Positions 51,281-60,395 of a stretch of 64,000 bases of DNA are shown piece by piece. The position numbers and the translations under genes were made by a program. This DNA is from Steroidobacteraceae bacterium (GTDB taxonomy: Bacteria; Pseudomonadota; Gammaproteobacteria; Steroidobacterales; Steroidobacteraceae), in contig JALORN010000001.1 in the NCBI GenBank assembly GCA_025458905.1, positions 167,719-231,718 on the forward strand. Reading direction: 5' to 3'. Positions within the stretch are counted from its first letter, which is position 1, and each line of letters begins with the position of its first letter. The notes under the pieces are model-generated. The model had not been told where the DNA came from, did not search any database, and saw only the letters and a list, made by a program, of their open reading frames with translations.

Positions 51281-54120
51281 CAGCCGGCCTGCCGCAGCGC
51301 CTCCTCCATCGGCGCGGGCGCGCGCCCGGCCTGCAGCATGTCGGTGACCTGGGACACGGGCATCGGCTGCGCGAGGAAGAAGCCCTGCGCGCCGTCGCAG
51401 CCGCGTTCCCGCAGGAAAAGCAGCTGCTCGACGGTCTCGACGCCTTCGGCCACGACTTCCTTCCCGAGCGCGTGCGCCATGGTGATGATCGTCTCGGCGA
51501 GCGTCGCCGAGGCGGCGTTCACCGGGATGTCCTCGAGGAACGAGCGATCGATCTTGACCACGTGGATCGGGTGCTGGCGGAGGTAGTTCAGCGAAGAATA
51601 CCCCGTCCCGAAGTCGTCGAGCGCGAGCCGCACGCCGAGGTCGGCGAGCTGGCGCAGCACCGCCCCGGCCACCTCGTCGGCGAACACGGACTCGGTCATC
51701 TCGATCTCGACCAGCTGCGGCGGGATGCCGTACTTGTCGAGGATGCGCCGGATGTTGCGCGCGAAGTCGACCGCCTTCAGTTGCTGCACCGAGACGTTGA
51801 TCGAGAGGCGCGCCGGCGCGATGCCCTGCTCGCGCCAGATCGCGAGCTGGGCGCAGGCCGCGTCGACCACCCAGCCGCCGATGTCGACGATCAGGCCGCT
51901 GACCTCGGCGGCCGGGATGAAGTCGCCCGGGGCGCGCGTGCCGTCGCGCGGCGTCTGCCAGCGCAGCAACGCCTCGAGGCCGACCAGGCGGCCGTCGGCG
52001 AGGCTGAACTGCGGCTGGTAGAACAGCGAGAACTCGCGCCGCCGCAGCGCGCGGTAGAGGCCGCTCTGCGAGGTCTCGAAGCGGCTCGCCATCAGCGCGC
52101 GGTCGAAGAACACCGCCCGGCCGCGGCCGAGCCCCTTGGCACGGTACATCGCGCCGTCGGCGCGGCGCATCAGCTCGTCGATCGCGGCGCCGTCGTCGGG
52201 GAACAGCACGATGCCGATGCTCGCCTGCACGTAGTGGTCGCGGCCCGCGAGGTTCACCGGCAGCTTCACCGAGTCGATGATGCGCTCGGCCACCACCGCG
52301 GCCGACTCGGGGTCGGCGACGTTGCGCAGCACCACGGTGAACTCGTCGCCGGCGAGGCGCGCGACCGTGTCGCCCTCCTTGACGCAGGCGCGCAGCCGCT
52401 GCGCGACGATCGTCAGCAGCTGGTCGCCGGCGGCGTGGCCGACGCTGTCGTTGACCTTCTTGAAGTGGTCGAGGTCGATGTAGAGCAGCGCGCCGCGGGC
52501 GCGCGACTCGACGCAGCTCGCGAGCTCCTGCGCCAGCCGGTCGCGGAACAGCAGGCGGTTCGGCAGGCCGGTAAGCGGGTCGAAGTGCGCCTGGCGGTAG
52601 AGGTGCTCGTCGCGCGCCGTCTTCGACAGCGCGATCGCGAGGCGCATCGCGAACTCCGACCCGTAGTGCGCGAACCGCGGGTCGGGCGTCGGCGCCTCGC
52701 GGAAGCCGACCGCGAGCAGCGCGGACAGCCGGCCGCCCGAAGCCACCGGCCAGACCCAGAAGAACTCCGAGCCGAGTTCGCGCAGCGGCTCGAGGAAGCT
52801 GTGGCGCACGGGCTCCGCGCGCGCGATGGTCACGCCCTCCTCGGCGGCCGCGAGGCCCTCGACCAGCTCCGGGTCGAACTCGACGCGGGCCACCGGCAGC
52901 GGCTCGCTGCCCTCCGCCGCGCGATACACGCGGCCGAGCGCCGGCGAGTCGGCGTCGAGCAGGGCGATGCCGGCGCTGTGGCAGCGCGTCACCTTCGAGA
53001 CGCGCGAGAGGATCGCATCGAGTACCGGCTCGAGCTCGGTGGCACCCAGCAGCAGCCGGTCGATGTCGCCCAGCGTCTCCAGCGCGACGACGTCCTCCTC
53101 GATCCGCCGACCGATGTCGTTGACCGCGGTCGCGAGCGGGACGTAGTCGCCGGGCAGCGAGCCCGTCGCCAGGGGCGCGAAGCGGCCCCGCCCGATGCGC
53201 AGCAGCGCGCCGCGCAGCTCCATCAGTGGCCAGCGCTGGCGCTCGAAGATCGCGAGGCTCGCCATGAAGGCGCCCGCAGCGGCCAGGCCGAGCAGCACCA
53301 GCAGCCCGGTGCGTAATGGCGCGGCCGCTGCCCAGGCACCGTCGACCGGCATCGCCGCGACCACCCGCCACGGGTGCGGCGCCTGGATCGACGCCGGCAG
53401 CGCGAGGCCTTGCACCGTGCCGCGCCACTCGCGGCCACCGGCCTGCCAGGAGAGCTGCGCCGGGGGCGCGGCGGCGGCGGGCGTGGTGGCGCCCGGCGAC
53501 ACGGCGGCCGACAGCACGTGGGCACGCACCACCCCGGTGCCGTGCGCCGGGAAGGCGGCGGTGCCGAACAGCAGCGTGGCGCTCTCGTCGACCACCACCA
53601 GTGCCGCGTCGGGGCTCGCGGCCTCGCCCCACAGCCACGACGGCGAGAGTTCGAAGTAACCGAGGACGGTGCGCCCGGCGAACGGCAGCGTCCGCACCAG
53701 GTAGACGGCACCCGTGTCGCCGCCGGTGGCGAGCGAGACCAGGGTGCTGCCCTGCCCCGGCGCCGGCTGCGCCAGCGGCGCGAGCGGCGCCGGCAGGCCC
53801 GCGCCGCCCTCGGTGACGAGCACGCGCGCGAACACCCCGGACGCGCGCGCCGCGGCCTGCAGCGCATCGAGGCCGTCGGCCGCGCGCGCGCCGAGCTCGC
53901 GCGCGGCGACGTCGGCCGCGGCGAGGCGTGCGCCGGTCACCGCCGCGAGCGCGCGCGAGCGCTCCGCCATCCGCTCGGCGCCGGCGAGCCGCGACTGCCC
54001 GGCGAACTCGTGGCCCGCGAGCAGCGCGACCAGCAGCAGCGGCAGCACGGAACAGGCCACGAGCGCGACGGCGAAGCGCCGCCACAGGGGGCTGCGGGCG
54101 AAACCTTCGGTGGGATGCAT
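51280..54120 (-). CDS. Membrane GGDEF-EAL protein (c-di-GMP turnover)
   Basis: The 946 residues have a transmembrane helix (about 13-36), a periplasmic sensor (about 37-270), a second helix (about 272-295), a HAMP-like linker and a GAF-like domain (about 345-480). The GGDEF domain has RLAGDEF near 592 and no RxxD inhibitory site (KEGD instead). The EAL domain has EALLRW near 717, NVSVQQL, EMTESVF, DDFGTGYSSL and AEGVET. All EAL metal and catalytic residues appear present, so phosphodiesterase activity is likely; AGDEF may retain cyclase or GTP-sensing function. It overlaps the NlpC/P60 lipoprotein gene, and a c-di-GMP riboswitch lies 1.6 kb downstream. A possible promoter lies around 54150-54170 (AT-rich ATCGTTAAAT). 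Confidence 0.94.
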   Translation of the reverse strand: MHPTEGFARSPLWRRFAVALVACSVLPLLLVALLAGHEFAGQSRLAGAERMAERSRALAAVTGARLAAADVAARELGARAADGLDALQAAARASGVFARVLVTEGGAGLPAPLAPLAQPAPGQGSTLVSLATGGDTGAVYLVRTLPFAGRTVLGYFELSPSWLWGEAASPDAALVVVDESATLLFGTAAFPAHGTGVVRAHVLSAAVSPGATTPAAAAPPAQLSWQAGGREWRGTVQGLALPASIQAPHPWRVVAAMPVDGAWAAAAPLRTGLLVLLGLAAAGAFMASLAIFERQRWPLMELRGALLRIGRGRFAPLATGSLPGDYVPLATAVNDIGRRIEEDVVALETLGDIDRLLLGATELEPVLDAILSRVSKVTRCHSAGIALLDADSPALGRVYRAAEGSEPLPVARVEFDPELVEGLAAAEEGVTIARAEPVRHSFLEPLRELGSEFFWVWPVASGGRLSALLAVGFREAPTPDPRFAHYGSEFAMRLAIALSKTARDEHLYRQAHFDPLTGLPNRLLFRDRLAQELASCVESRARGALLYIDLDHFKKVNDSVGHAAGDQLLTIVAQRLRACVKEGDTVARLAGDEFTVVLRNVADPESAAVVAERIIDSVKLPVNLAGRDHYVQASIGIVLFPDDGAAIDELMRRADGAMYRAKGLGRGRAVFFDRALMASRFETSQSGLYRALRRREFSLFYQPQFSLADGRLVGLEALLRWQTPRDGTRAPGDFIPAAEVSGLIVDIGGWVVDAACAQLAIWREQGIAPARLSINVSVQQLKAVDFARNIRRILDKYGIPPQLVEIEMTESVFADEVAGAVLRQLADLGVRLALDDFGTGYSSLNYLRQHPIHVVKIDRSFLEDIPVNAASATLAETIITMAHALGKEVVAEGVETVEQLLFLRERGCDGAQGFFLAQPMPVSQVTDMLQAGRAPAPMEEALRQAG

Positions 54121-54251
54121 CGGGGATCGGCGACCTTGCTCGTCGCCGGAGATTTAACGATAGACTCTCCGCGATCCGGAGTGGACCGCATCACTGATTG
54201 GGTGTCCTCGTCGCGGGGGATGCCGCGGGCGCCCGTGAGTTCCGTCACAGA

Positions 54252-55466
54252 ATGGCGTCACAGCACATCACGATGCGGGACAGCGACTCCTACGCCGCCG
54301 CTTCGCGCCGCATCCAGGCGTGGATGCTCGGCGCCTGGGTGCTGCTGGTGCTCAGCGCCTCGCTCTACCCGTTCACCGTCGATCCCGCACGCTTCGCCGA
54401 CGCGGCCGCGGGCGGCTTCACGGGCCTGCGCGAGTGGCGCACGCCCTCGCAGCGCGACCTGCTCGTCAACCTGCTGGTGTACGTGCCGGTCGGCCTGCTC
54501 GTGCCGCTGGTGCTCGACCCGCGCCGCGCCGCGGCGCGGCGCTGGCTGCAGGCGATCGGCAGCGGCGCACTGCTGTCGTTCGGCATCGAGCTGCTGCAGC
54601 ACGCGATCCGCGCGCGCGTGCCGAGCCTCGCGGACTGGGTGCTGAACGTCGCGAGCACCGCGATCGGCGCGACGCTCGCGCTGCTGGCGGCGTGGCTGCC
54701 GGTGCGGCCGCTGGCGACGCGGCTGCGGCGGCTGAACGTGAGCCCGGCGCTCGGCCTGCTGCTGGCGCTGTGGTTCGCGGCGCACGCGGCGCCGTTCCTG
54801 CCGCGGCTGCGCCCCGGGCGCGTGCAGGGCGCGATCGAGGCGAGCCTCGCGCTCTCGCCCTCGGTCGGCGGCATCGCCGCCTGGTTCGCCGCCTACCTCG
54901 TGCTCTCCGCCGTGATGCGCACGCTGTTCCGCCGCGAGACCTTCTGGCCGCTGTTCCTCGGCACGGTCGCGGCCTCGCTGGCGTCGCGGCTGCTGTTCGT
55001 CGGCCAGACGCTGACGCCGGACGAGCTGGCCGCGGCCGCGCTCGCGCTGCCGGTGATCTGGCGGCTGCGCCGCCGCACCCACGCGGCCTCGCGCACGCCT
55101 CTGCTCGGCATCGTCTGCGTCGCGCTGCTGGTCGCGGGCCTCGCACCGTTCGAGTTCTCCGCGAGCGCGCAGCCGGTCAGCTGGGCGCCGTTCGCGGGCC
55201 TCGTCGACGGCCGCGTCGACGAGCTCTACCTCGGCACGCTCGACCGCCTGTTCGTCGCGATCGGCGCCGTGTGGATCGCAGCGGGCAGCGCCCTCGGCGC
55301 CGGCCTCGGCACCCTGCTGCTGCTCGGCGTCGGCACCGTGACCGAGGTCGCGCAGGCCTGGCTGCCCGCGCGCGTGCCCGACACCACCGACCTCGTGGTG
55401 ATGATCCTGGCGGCGATCCTCGTCAGGATCTCGGAACGCCCCGGCCTGCGCGTCGGCGCGGGGTGA
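54252..55466 (+). CDS. VanZ-family polytopic membrane protein
   Basis: About 404 residues with roughly ten hydrophobic segments. The first part has the VanZ signature (LLVNLLVYVPVGLLVPL, LLSFGIELLQHAIRARVPS, ADWVLNVASTAIGA). A second VanZ-like module at the C-terminus has GVGTVTEVAQAWLPARVPDT and TDLVVMILAAILV, so the protein is an internal duplication. VanZ family members affect envelope processes or teicoplanin resistance, with mechanism unknown. The start is uncertain: ATG 54252 or 54273, neither with a ribosome site. It is divergent from the GGDEF-EAL gene across a 131-bp gap. Confidence 0.85.
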   Translation: MASQHITMRDSDSYAAASRRIQAWMLGAWVLLVLSASLYPFTVDPARFADAAAGGFTGLREWRTPSQRDLLVNLLVYVPVGLLVPLVLDPRRAAARRWLQAIGSGALLSFGIELLQHAIRARVPSLADWVLNVASTAIGATLALLAAWLPVRPLATRLRRLNVSPALGLLLALWFAAHAAPFLPRLRPGRVQGAIEASLALSPSVGGIAAWFAAYLVLSAVMRTLFRRETFWPLFLGTVAASLASRLLFVGQTLTPDELAAAALALPVIWRLRRRTHAASRTPLLGIVCVALLVAGLAPFEFSASAQPVSWAPFAGLVDGRVDELYLGTLDRLFVAIGAVWIAAGSALGAGLGTLLLLGVGTVTEVAQAWLPARVPDTTDLVVMILAAILVRISERPGLRVGAG

Positions 55467-55519
55467 CGCGGGTTCGCGCTGCGCCTCCGCGGTGGCCCGT
55501 CGGGGCTGCGGGGAAACCT

Positions 55520-56242
55520 TCAGCGCTGGGGCTTGGCCGCCAGCCTCTGCAGCGCTTCCCAGGTGTAGCGGTTGACGCCGCGGCGCCCGCTGCGCGGCAG
55601 TGCCGCCATCGCGCGCGCCAGCACCGCGACGTCCATGCCGCGCCAGGCCTTGCGTTCGCCGCCGAGCAGCGGGTTCACCAGCGGCATCACCAGGCGGCCG
55701 AGCGACTCGAGCGGACGGGACTCGGCGCGCGCGCCGCCGAGCAGCAGCCCGGGCTGGACGATGTCGAGCGACGGGAAGCCGAGCGCCGCGACCGCGGCCT
55801 CGGCCTCGCCCTTGACGCGCAGGTAGAAGTTCTTCGCCGCGGGGTCGGCGCCGGCGGCGGACACCAGCACGAAGCGTTCGGCGCCGGCCCGGCGCGCGAC
55901 GCCGGCGACCCGCAGCACGGTGTCGTGGTCGACGGCGCGGAACGCGGCTTCCGAGCCCGCCTGGGCCAGCGTCGTGCCGAGGCAGCAGAACGCCTCCTGG
56001 CAGGCCACTCCCGCGAGCTGGGCCTCGAGGCGGTCGAAGGCGACGATGCGGTTGGCGAGGCGCGGGTGTTCGCGACCGAGCGGCCGGCGCGTCAGGGCGG
56101 TGATGCGCGCGTACTCGGGCGCCGTGAGCAGCACGTCGAGCAGCGCGCGGCCGACCAGGCCGGAGGCGCCGAACACCCAGGCCTGGCGCTGCCCGGCAGG
56201 TGGCGCGGGAGGGGCGGTCCGGGGTGGAGGTGCGCGTTCCAT
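55520..56242 (-). CDS. NAD(P)-binding oxidoreductase of the HTATIP2/atypical SDR family
   Basis: The 240 residues have a Pro-rich lead (about 1-18), glycine-rich GASGLVGRALLDVLL and CCLGTTLAQAGSEAAFRAVD. FVLVSAAGADPAAKNFYLRVKGE follows, with the YLRVKGE Tyr/Lys of the family, then LDIVQPGLLLGG. HTATIP2-like proteins bind NADPH; bacterial roles are mostly unknown. TAAGCT (56257-56252, minus strand) is nine bases before the ATG and there is no Shine-Dalgarno, another leaderless candidate. It is convergent with the VanZ gene (53-bp gap without notable features). Confidence 0.86.
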   Translation of the reverse strand: MERAPPPRTAPPAPPAGQRQAWVFGASGLVGRALLDVLLTAPEYARITALTRRPLGREHPRLANRIVAFDRLEAQLAGVACQEAFCCLGTTLAQAGSEAAFRAVDHDTVLRVAGVARRAGAERFVLVSAAGADPAAKNFYLRVKGEAEAAVAALGFPSLDIVQPGLLLGGARAESRPLESLGRLVMPLVNPLLGGERKAWRGMDVAVLARAMAALPRSGRRGVNRYTWEALQRLAAKPQR

Positions 56243-56351
56243 CGCGCGGCGAGCTTAGGCAATGCGGATGCGCACGTCACCCCCGGCATCGAACTGCTAC
56301 CCTTGCCGCCTCGCTGCGGGGCCGGTCCCCGGCCCCGGGATGGAACCCAGA

Positions 56352-56696
56352 ATGAACAAGAACGTTCTCCGCCTGCTGTTCGGCTTCATCTTCGCCAGCC
56401 TGCTCGCCTACACGTCCTGGGCGAGCACGCGCCAGCCGGTCTGGGAGTGGCGGGGGTTCGCCATCCAGCCCGACAACTGGTGGACGATCGCGACGCTGGT
56501 GGACGCCTACTACGGCTTCCTCACCTTCTACGTCTGGGTGTTCTACAAGGAGACCCGCGCGCTGGCGCGGCTCGGCTGGTTCGTGGCGATCATGCTGCTC
56601 GGCAACATGGCCATGTCCGCCTACGTCCTGTGGCAGCTGGCGCGCCTGCGCGACGACGAACCGGCCTCCGCGATCCTGGTGCGGCGCAGCGCCTGA
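56352..56696 (+). CDS. DUF1475 family small membrane protein
   Basis: The 114 residues form three hydrophobic segments (about 5-21, 42-63, 73-96). The family pattern WWTIATLVDAYYGFLTFYVW is followed by VFYKETRALARLGWF. The function is unknown; it is an inner-membrane protein. ATG 56352 is preferred (GGA about ten bases upstream); ATG 56340 would add four residues. A 7-bp hairpin (56734-56752) follows. Confidence 0.85.
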   Translation: MNKNVLRLLFGFIFASLLAYTSWASTRQPVWEWRGFAIQPDNWWTIATLVDAYYGFLTFYVWVFYKETRALARLGWFVAIMLLGNMAMSAYVLWQLARLRDDEPASAILVRRSA

Positions 56697-56733
56697 CGGG
56701 CCTGCCGTGCTAGTGTCGCGCCGCGGAGCGCCT

Positions 56734-56752
56734 GCGTTCCCGGCCGGAACGC
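56734..56752 (+). terminator. Hairpin after the DUF1475 gene
   Basis: GCGTTCC and GGAACGC with a five-base loop, 37 nt past the stop. No U tract. The rest of the 193-bp gap before the next gene is GC-rich without a recognisable promoter. Confidence 0.4.
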
Positions 56753-56889
56753 GATCGCCCCGCGGCGGTCCAACACCGCGGCCGCCGGCCACTCGTCCCG
56801 TCCAGGCCGCGGGGCTTCCGTGACCGGCCGCGACCACCCCCGGGCCCGTGTCGCCCGGCCAGCTTGAGCGGATACCGGATCTCCAGAGC

Positions 56890-57990
56890 ATGACTGCATC
56901 CACTGCACCGACCCCCACTCCGGCGCCGGCCGACGGCGCGACCTCGTCGTTCTCGATGCGCATGCTCGAGTCGAACCGCGTGCCCGACTGGCTGATCCGC
57001 AACCGCATCCGGTCGCTGCTCGCGGACCGGCTGCGCGAGGAGGACAAGGGCGACCCGGAGCGCCAGCAGGCCCACCTGATGGACCTCGTGCGTGCCTTGC
57101 GCGAGAGCCCGATCGCGATCAACACCGCCGAGGCGAACGAGCAGCACTACGAGGTCCCGACCGAGTTCTACCTGCAGGTGCTCGGCAGGCACCTGAAGTA
57201 CTCCAGCTGCTACTACGACAGCTTCGACGTGTCGCGCGCGGCCCAGGGCCTCGACGCCGCGGAGGCGCGGATGCTGGCGCTGACCTGCGAGCGCGCCCGG
57301 CTCGCCGACGGCGACCGCATCCTGGAGCTCGGCTGCGGCTGGGGCTCGCTGTCGCTGTGGATGGCCGAGCACTTCCCGCGCTCGCGGATCACCGCGGTCT
57401 CGAACTCCCGCACCCAGAAGCAGTTCATCGATGCGCGCGCCGCCGAGCGGGGCCTCGCGAACCTCGAGATCGTCACCTGCGACGTCAACCGGCTGCAGTT
57501 CGAGGACGGGCGCCGCTTCGACCGCGTGGTGTCGGTCGAGATGTTCGAGCACATGCGCAACTACGAGTCGCTGCTCGGGCGCGTCGCCGCGTGGATGGCC
57601 CCGTCGGCCACGCTGTTCGTGCACATCTTCACGCACCACCGCTTCGCCTACCCGTTCGAGGTGCGCGACGAGACGGACTGGATGGCGAAGTACTTCTTCA
57701 CCGGCGGCATCATGCCGAGCGACGACCTGCTGTTCCAGGGCGCCGTGCGCCTCCTGGACCACTGGCAGGTCGACGGCCGGCACTACCAGCTGACCGCCGA
57801 GGCCTGGCTGCAGAACATGGACGCGCGCCGTGCGCAGGTGATGCCGGTGCTCGAGCGCGCCTACGGCGCCGACCAGGCGCTGAAGTGGTGGGTCTACTGG
57901 CGGGTCTTCTTCATGTCCTGCGCCGAGCTGTGGGGCTATGGAGGCGGCCGCGAGTGGCTCGTCTCGCACTATCTCTTCGAGCGCCGCTGA
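56890..57990 (+). CDS. Cyclopropane-fatty-acid-synthase-like SAM methyltransferase
   Basis: About 366 residues. EQHYEVPTEFYLQVLGRHLK followed by YSSCYYDSF is the CFA-synthase entry motif; SAM motif I is ILELGCGWGSLSLWMAEHFP; then SNSRTQKQFI, FDRVVSVEMFEHMRNYE and VHIFTHHRFAYPFE. It lacks the 90-residue N-terminal lipid-binding domain of E. coli Cfa, so it belongs to the shorter CFA-like group related to plant tetrahydroprotoberberine N-methyltransferases. It may methylate unsaturated lipids or amines. ATG 56890 is chosen; GTG 56848 is in frame but without a ribosome site. Confidence 0.9.
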   Translation: MTASTAPTPTPAPADGATSSFSMRMLESNRVPDWLIRNRIRSLLADRLREEDKGDPERQQAHLMDLVRALRESPIAINTAEANEQHYEVPTEFYLQVLGRHLKYSSCYYDSFDVSRAAQGLDAAEARMLALTCERARLADGDRILELGCGWGSLSLWMAEHFPRSRITAVSNSRTQKQFIDARAAERGLANLEIVTCDVNRLQFEDGRRFDRVVSVEMFEHMRNYESLLGRVAAWMAPSATLFVHIFTHHRFAYPFEVRDETDWMAKYFFTGGIMPSDDLLFQGAVRLLDHWQVDGRHYQLTAEAWLQNMDARRAQVMPVLERAYGADQALKWWVYWRVFFMSCAELWGYGGGREWLVSHYLFERR

Positions 57991-58037
57991 CCGGCGGCAC
58001 GACCGGAACCCAGACCCGAGCAAGGCGGACACCCACG

Positions 58038-59438
58038 ATGCACCCGCGCCACCTGATCCCCGCCGCCGTCGCCGCGACGCTGCTCGTGGCAGGCGGCGCC
58101 CTGGCCCCGACGCCCGTGCTGGCCGTCACCGACGCCGAGCGCTACGACGTCTACAAGGCATTCCGCGCCGAGTTCGACGCGGCGCGCTTCACCGACGCAC
58201 TGCCGATCGCCAAGCGGCTGGTCGAGCTCACCGAGCAGCAGTACGGCGCCGAGGACCGGCAGCTGGTGAACCCGCTGACCAACCTCGGCACCGTGCAGTA
58301 CCGCCTCGGCGACTACGCGGCCGCCGAGTCCTCCTACCTGCGGGCGGTGCGGCTGATCGAGGGCAAGCTCTCCGGCGCCGACCGGATGCTGATGCGGCCG
58401 CTGACGGGCCTCGGCGAGACCTACCTCGCGACGAAGCAGCACGCCGAGGCGGCCACCGCGCTGAAGCGCGCCGTCGACCTGTCGCGCAACCTCGACGGCC
58501 TGTTCAACGCCGACCAGCTCGACATCCTCGACCCGCTGATCGAGAGCTACGTCGCGCTCGACCGCCTGCAGGAGGCGGAGAAGGAGAGCCAGTACGCGTT
58601 CCGCGTCGCCGAGTCGTCGTTCGGCCGCAACGACCTGCGCATGCTCGAGCCGCTCGACCGGCTCGCGCGCTGGAACGAGTTCGTCGGCCGCTACACCACC
58701 GCCCGCGGCCTGCACGCGCGCGCGCTGATGATCGCCGAGAACGCCGGCGGGCGCGGCACGCCGCAGTCGGTCGCGGCGCTGCGTGGCCTCGCCCGCTCCT
58801 ACTACCTCGAGTTCATCTACGGCCCCGAGGAGACCGAGGCCCCCCTCGACCCGTTCCAGCAGAACGCGGCGATGCCGCAGCTGACCCAGATGGGCCAGGA
58901 GAACCGCCTGAATCCCGACGGCGAGCGCGCCCTGCGCCTCGCGCTGGAGGCCCTGTCCAAGACCGACCCGGTCGATCGCCGTGCGCGCGGCGAGACCCTG
59001 GTGGAACTCGGCGACTGGTACCTGATCGGCGGTGCGGTCGCCAAGGCGAACCAGGCCTACCGCGACGGCTGGAAGGAGCTGGTGGAAGCCGGCAACGACG
59101 CGGTGTCGATGCTGCAGGCGCCGCGCCGCCTCGCCTACCGCCCGCCGTCGGCCTCGATCGCGCGGGCGCGCCCGAACGACCCGGCCGACTACGAGGAGCG
59201 CTACGTCGAGACGCGTTTCAAGGTGATGCCGGACGGCAAGGTCGCCGACGTGCAGACGGTCGCGACCGATGCGCCGCAGTCGATCGAGAAGTCGACCACC
59301 TACGCGGTGCGCAAGGCGCGCTATGCGCCGCGGCTCGAGAACGGCGAGCCGGTGGTGACCGAGGGCGTCACGCTGCGCGAGCGCGTACTGGTGAAGGCGC
59401 AGCAGCAGCCCGACCCGCCGCCGGCCGAACCGCGCTGA
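58038..59438 (+). CDS. Periplasmic TPR protein with TonB C-terminal-like domain
   Basis: The 466 residues have a signal peptide (about 1-29, APTPVLA). Tetratricopeptide-type repeats (about 40-260) include NLGTVQYRLGDYAAAESSYL and GLGETYLATKQHAEAATALK. A conserved middle segment and a TonB_C-like domain (about 384-455: YVETRFKVMPDGKVADVQTV, YAVRKARYAPRLENGEPV) follow. TonB-C folds contact outer-membrane transporters or act as protein hubs. It is convergent with the lipoprotein/vWA/FHA cluster and may be its periplasmic partner, judged from position and from the TolQ/ExbD-like theme there. The gap after it holds a GC hairpin (59445-59463). Confidence 0.83.
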   Translation: MHPRHLIPAAVAATLLVAGGALAPTPVLAVTDAERYDVYKAFRAEFDAARFTDALPIAKRLVELTEQQYGAEDRQLVNPLTNLGTVQYRLGDYAAAESSYLRAVRLIEGKLSGADRMLMRPLTGLGETYLATKQHAEAATALKRAVDLSRNLDGLFNADQLDILDPLIESYVALDRLQEAEKESQYAFRVAESSFGRNDLRMLEPLDRLARWNEFVGRYTTARGLHARALMIAENAGGRGTPQSVAALRGLARSYYLEFIYGPEETEAPLDPFQQNAAMPQLTQMGQENRLNPDGERALRLALEALSKTDPVDRRARGETLVELGDWYLIGGAVAKANQAYRDGWKELVEAGNDAVSMLQAPRRLAYRPPSASIARARPNDPADYEERYVETRFKVMPDGKVADVQTVATDAPQSIEKSTTYAVRKARYAPRLENGEPVVTEGVTLRERVLVKAQQQPDPPPAEPR

Positions 59439-59444
59439 CGCCGT

Positions 59445-59463
59445 GCGGCCGGGCGCCGGCCGC
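59445..59463. terminator. Short GC hairpin between convergent genes
   Basis: GCGGCC and GGCCGC enclose GGGCGCC, in the 48-bp gap between the TPR gene and the lipoprotein gene. Weak bidirectional terminator candidate. Confidence 0.35.
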
Positions 59464-59486
59464 TGCGCGCCCGGGGCTCGCGGTGC

Positions 59487-60395
59487 TCAGGTCGGTGCGA
59501 GGCGCGGGCCGGCGCCGGCCGGCGGCGCCCCCGCTCCCGGGGCGCTCGCGCCGGGCGCGGGCAGCACGTCGGGCAGCGTCGCGGGCGGCGGCGTAGGTGT
59601 GGTGGTGCCGGCCTTGCCGCGCCGCGACTCGCGCACCGGGACCGTGTCGATCGCCTGCAGGGTCGCGAGCGGCGCGCTCTGGCTCGAGGCCGCGGCGAGC
59701 AGCGGGCGGCCGCTCGCCAGCAGCTTGGCGACCGCCAGGTCCGGGAACTGCGTCAGGAACTTCGCGGCCGCGTCGCGCATCGCCGAGCGCGTCGCCGCCT
59801 CGAGCGGCGTGCTGCTGCTCATGCCGCTCGACTCGCTGTTGCCGTAGCCGGTGAGGGTGTAGGCGTCGACCGGGTCGCCCTGCGGCGTGCGCAGCAGGAT
59901 GCGGTAGCGGATGGTCACCGCGACGTAGTCACCGCCGGTCTCGCGCGCGGTCGCGAACGAATACTGCTCGATGCGCGCCTCGAAGATGCCCTGCAGGCCG
60001 CTGGCGCGCTTCGCCGCCTCGAGGTCCTCGAACTCCTCCGCCGACTGGAAGCTCGCCCGGAACACCTCGCGCGCGAGCTTGCGCTGGCCCTCGCCGAGCG
60101 AGACGCTCCACGGCACGCCGCCGCGCGTCTCGTTGTGCGCGTAGTCCTTCTGGTCGGATGGCAGCACGAAGCCGACGCGCGCGGTGATCGGCTGCACCAG
60201 CGCCTTGGGCAGCACCGGCTGCGGCGCGATCTTCACCCCGCCGCAGGCGCCGAGCAGCAGCGCCGGCGCGAGCAGCAGCGCCCGCACCCCGCACGTCGCG
60301 CGCCGCCGGGCCGGGAGCCCCGCCGCGCACGCCGGACCTTCCGTGGCCGGCGCCTGCGGCGCGTGCCCGCCGCGGGTCAGTTCGCTCCCACGCAT
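59487..60395 (-). CDS. Lipoprotein of unknown function in vWA cluster
   Basis: The 302-residue precursor has a long N-region, then ALLLAPALLLGACGG with lipobox LGAC (Cys about 51). The periplasmic domain (about 55-255) includes VGFVLPSDQKDYAHNE, SVSLGEGQRKLAREVFRASF and FEARIEQYSFATARETGGDY followed by VAVTIRYRILLRT. This has the look of a lipoprotein that assembles on a membrane complex (CsgG/LpoB-like alternation of strands), but I do not recognise the family. The C-terminus is Pro/Ala-rich. The start codon lies inside the 3' end of the upstream vWA gene (19-base overlap), so expression is coupled. Confidence 0.75.
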   Translation of the reverse strand: MRGSELTRGGHAPQAPATEGPACAAGLPARRRATCGVRALLLAPALLLGACGGVKIAPQPVLPKALVQPITARVGFVLPSDQKDYAHNETRGGVPWSVSLGEGQRKLAREVFRASFQSAEEFEDLEAAKRASGLQGIFEARIEQYSFATARETGGDYVAVTIRYRILLRTPQGDPVDAYTLTGYGNSESSGMSSSTPLEAATRSAMRDAAAKFLTQFPDLAVAKLLASGRPLLAAASSQSAPLATLQAIDTVPVRESRRGKAGTTTPTPPPATLPDVLPAPGASAPGAGAPPAGAGPRLAPT

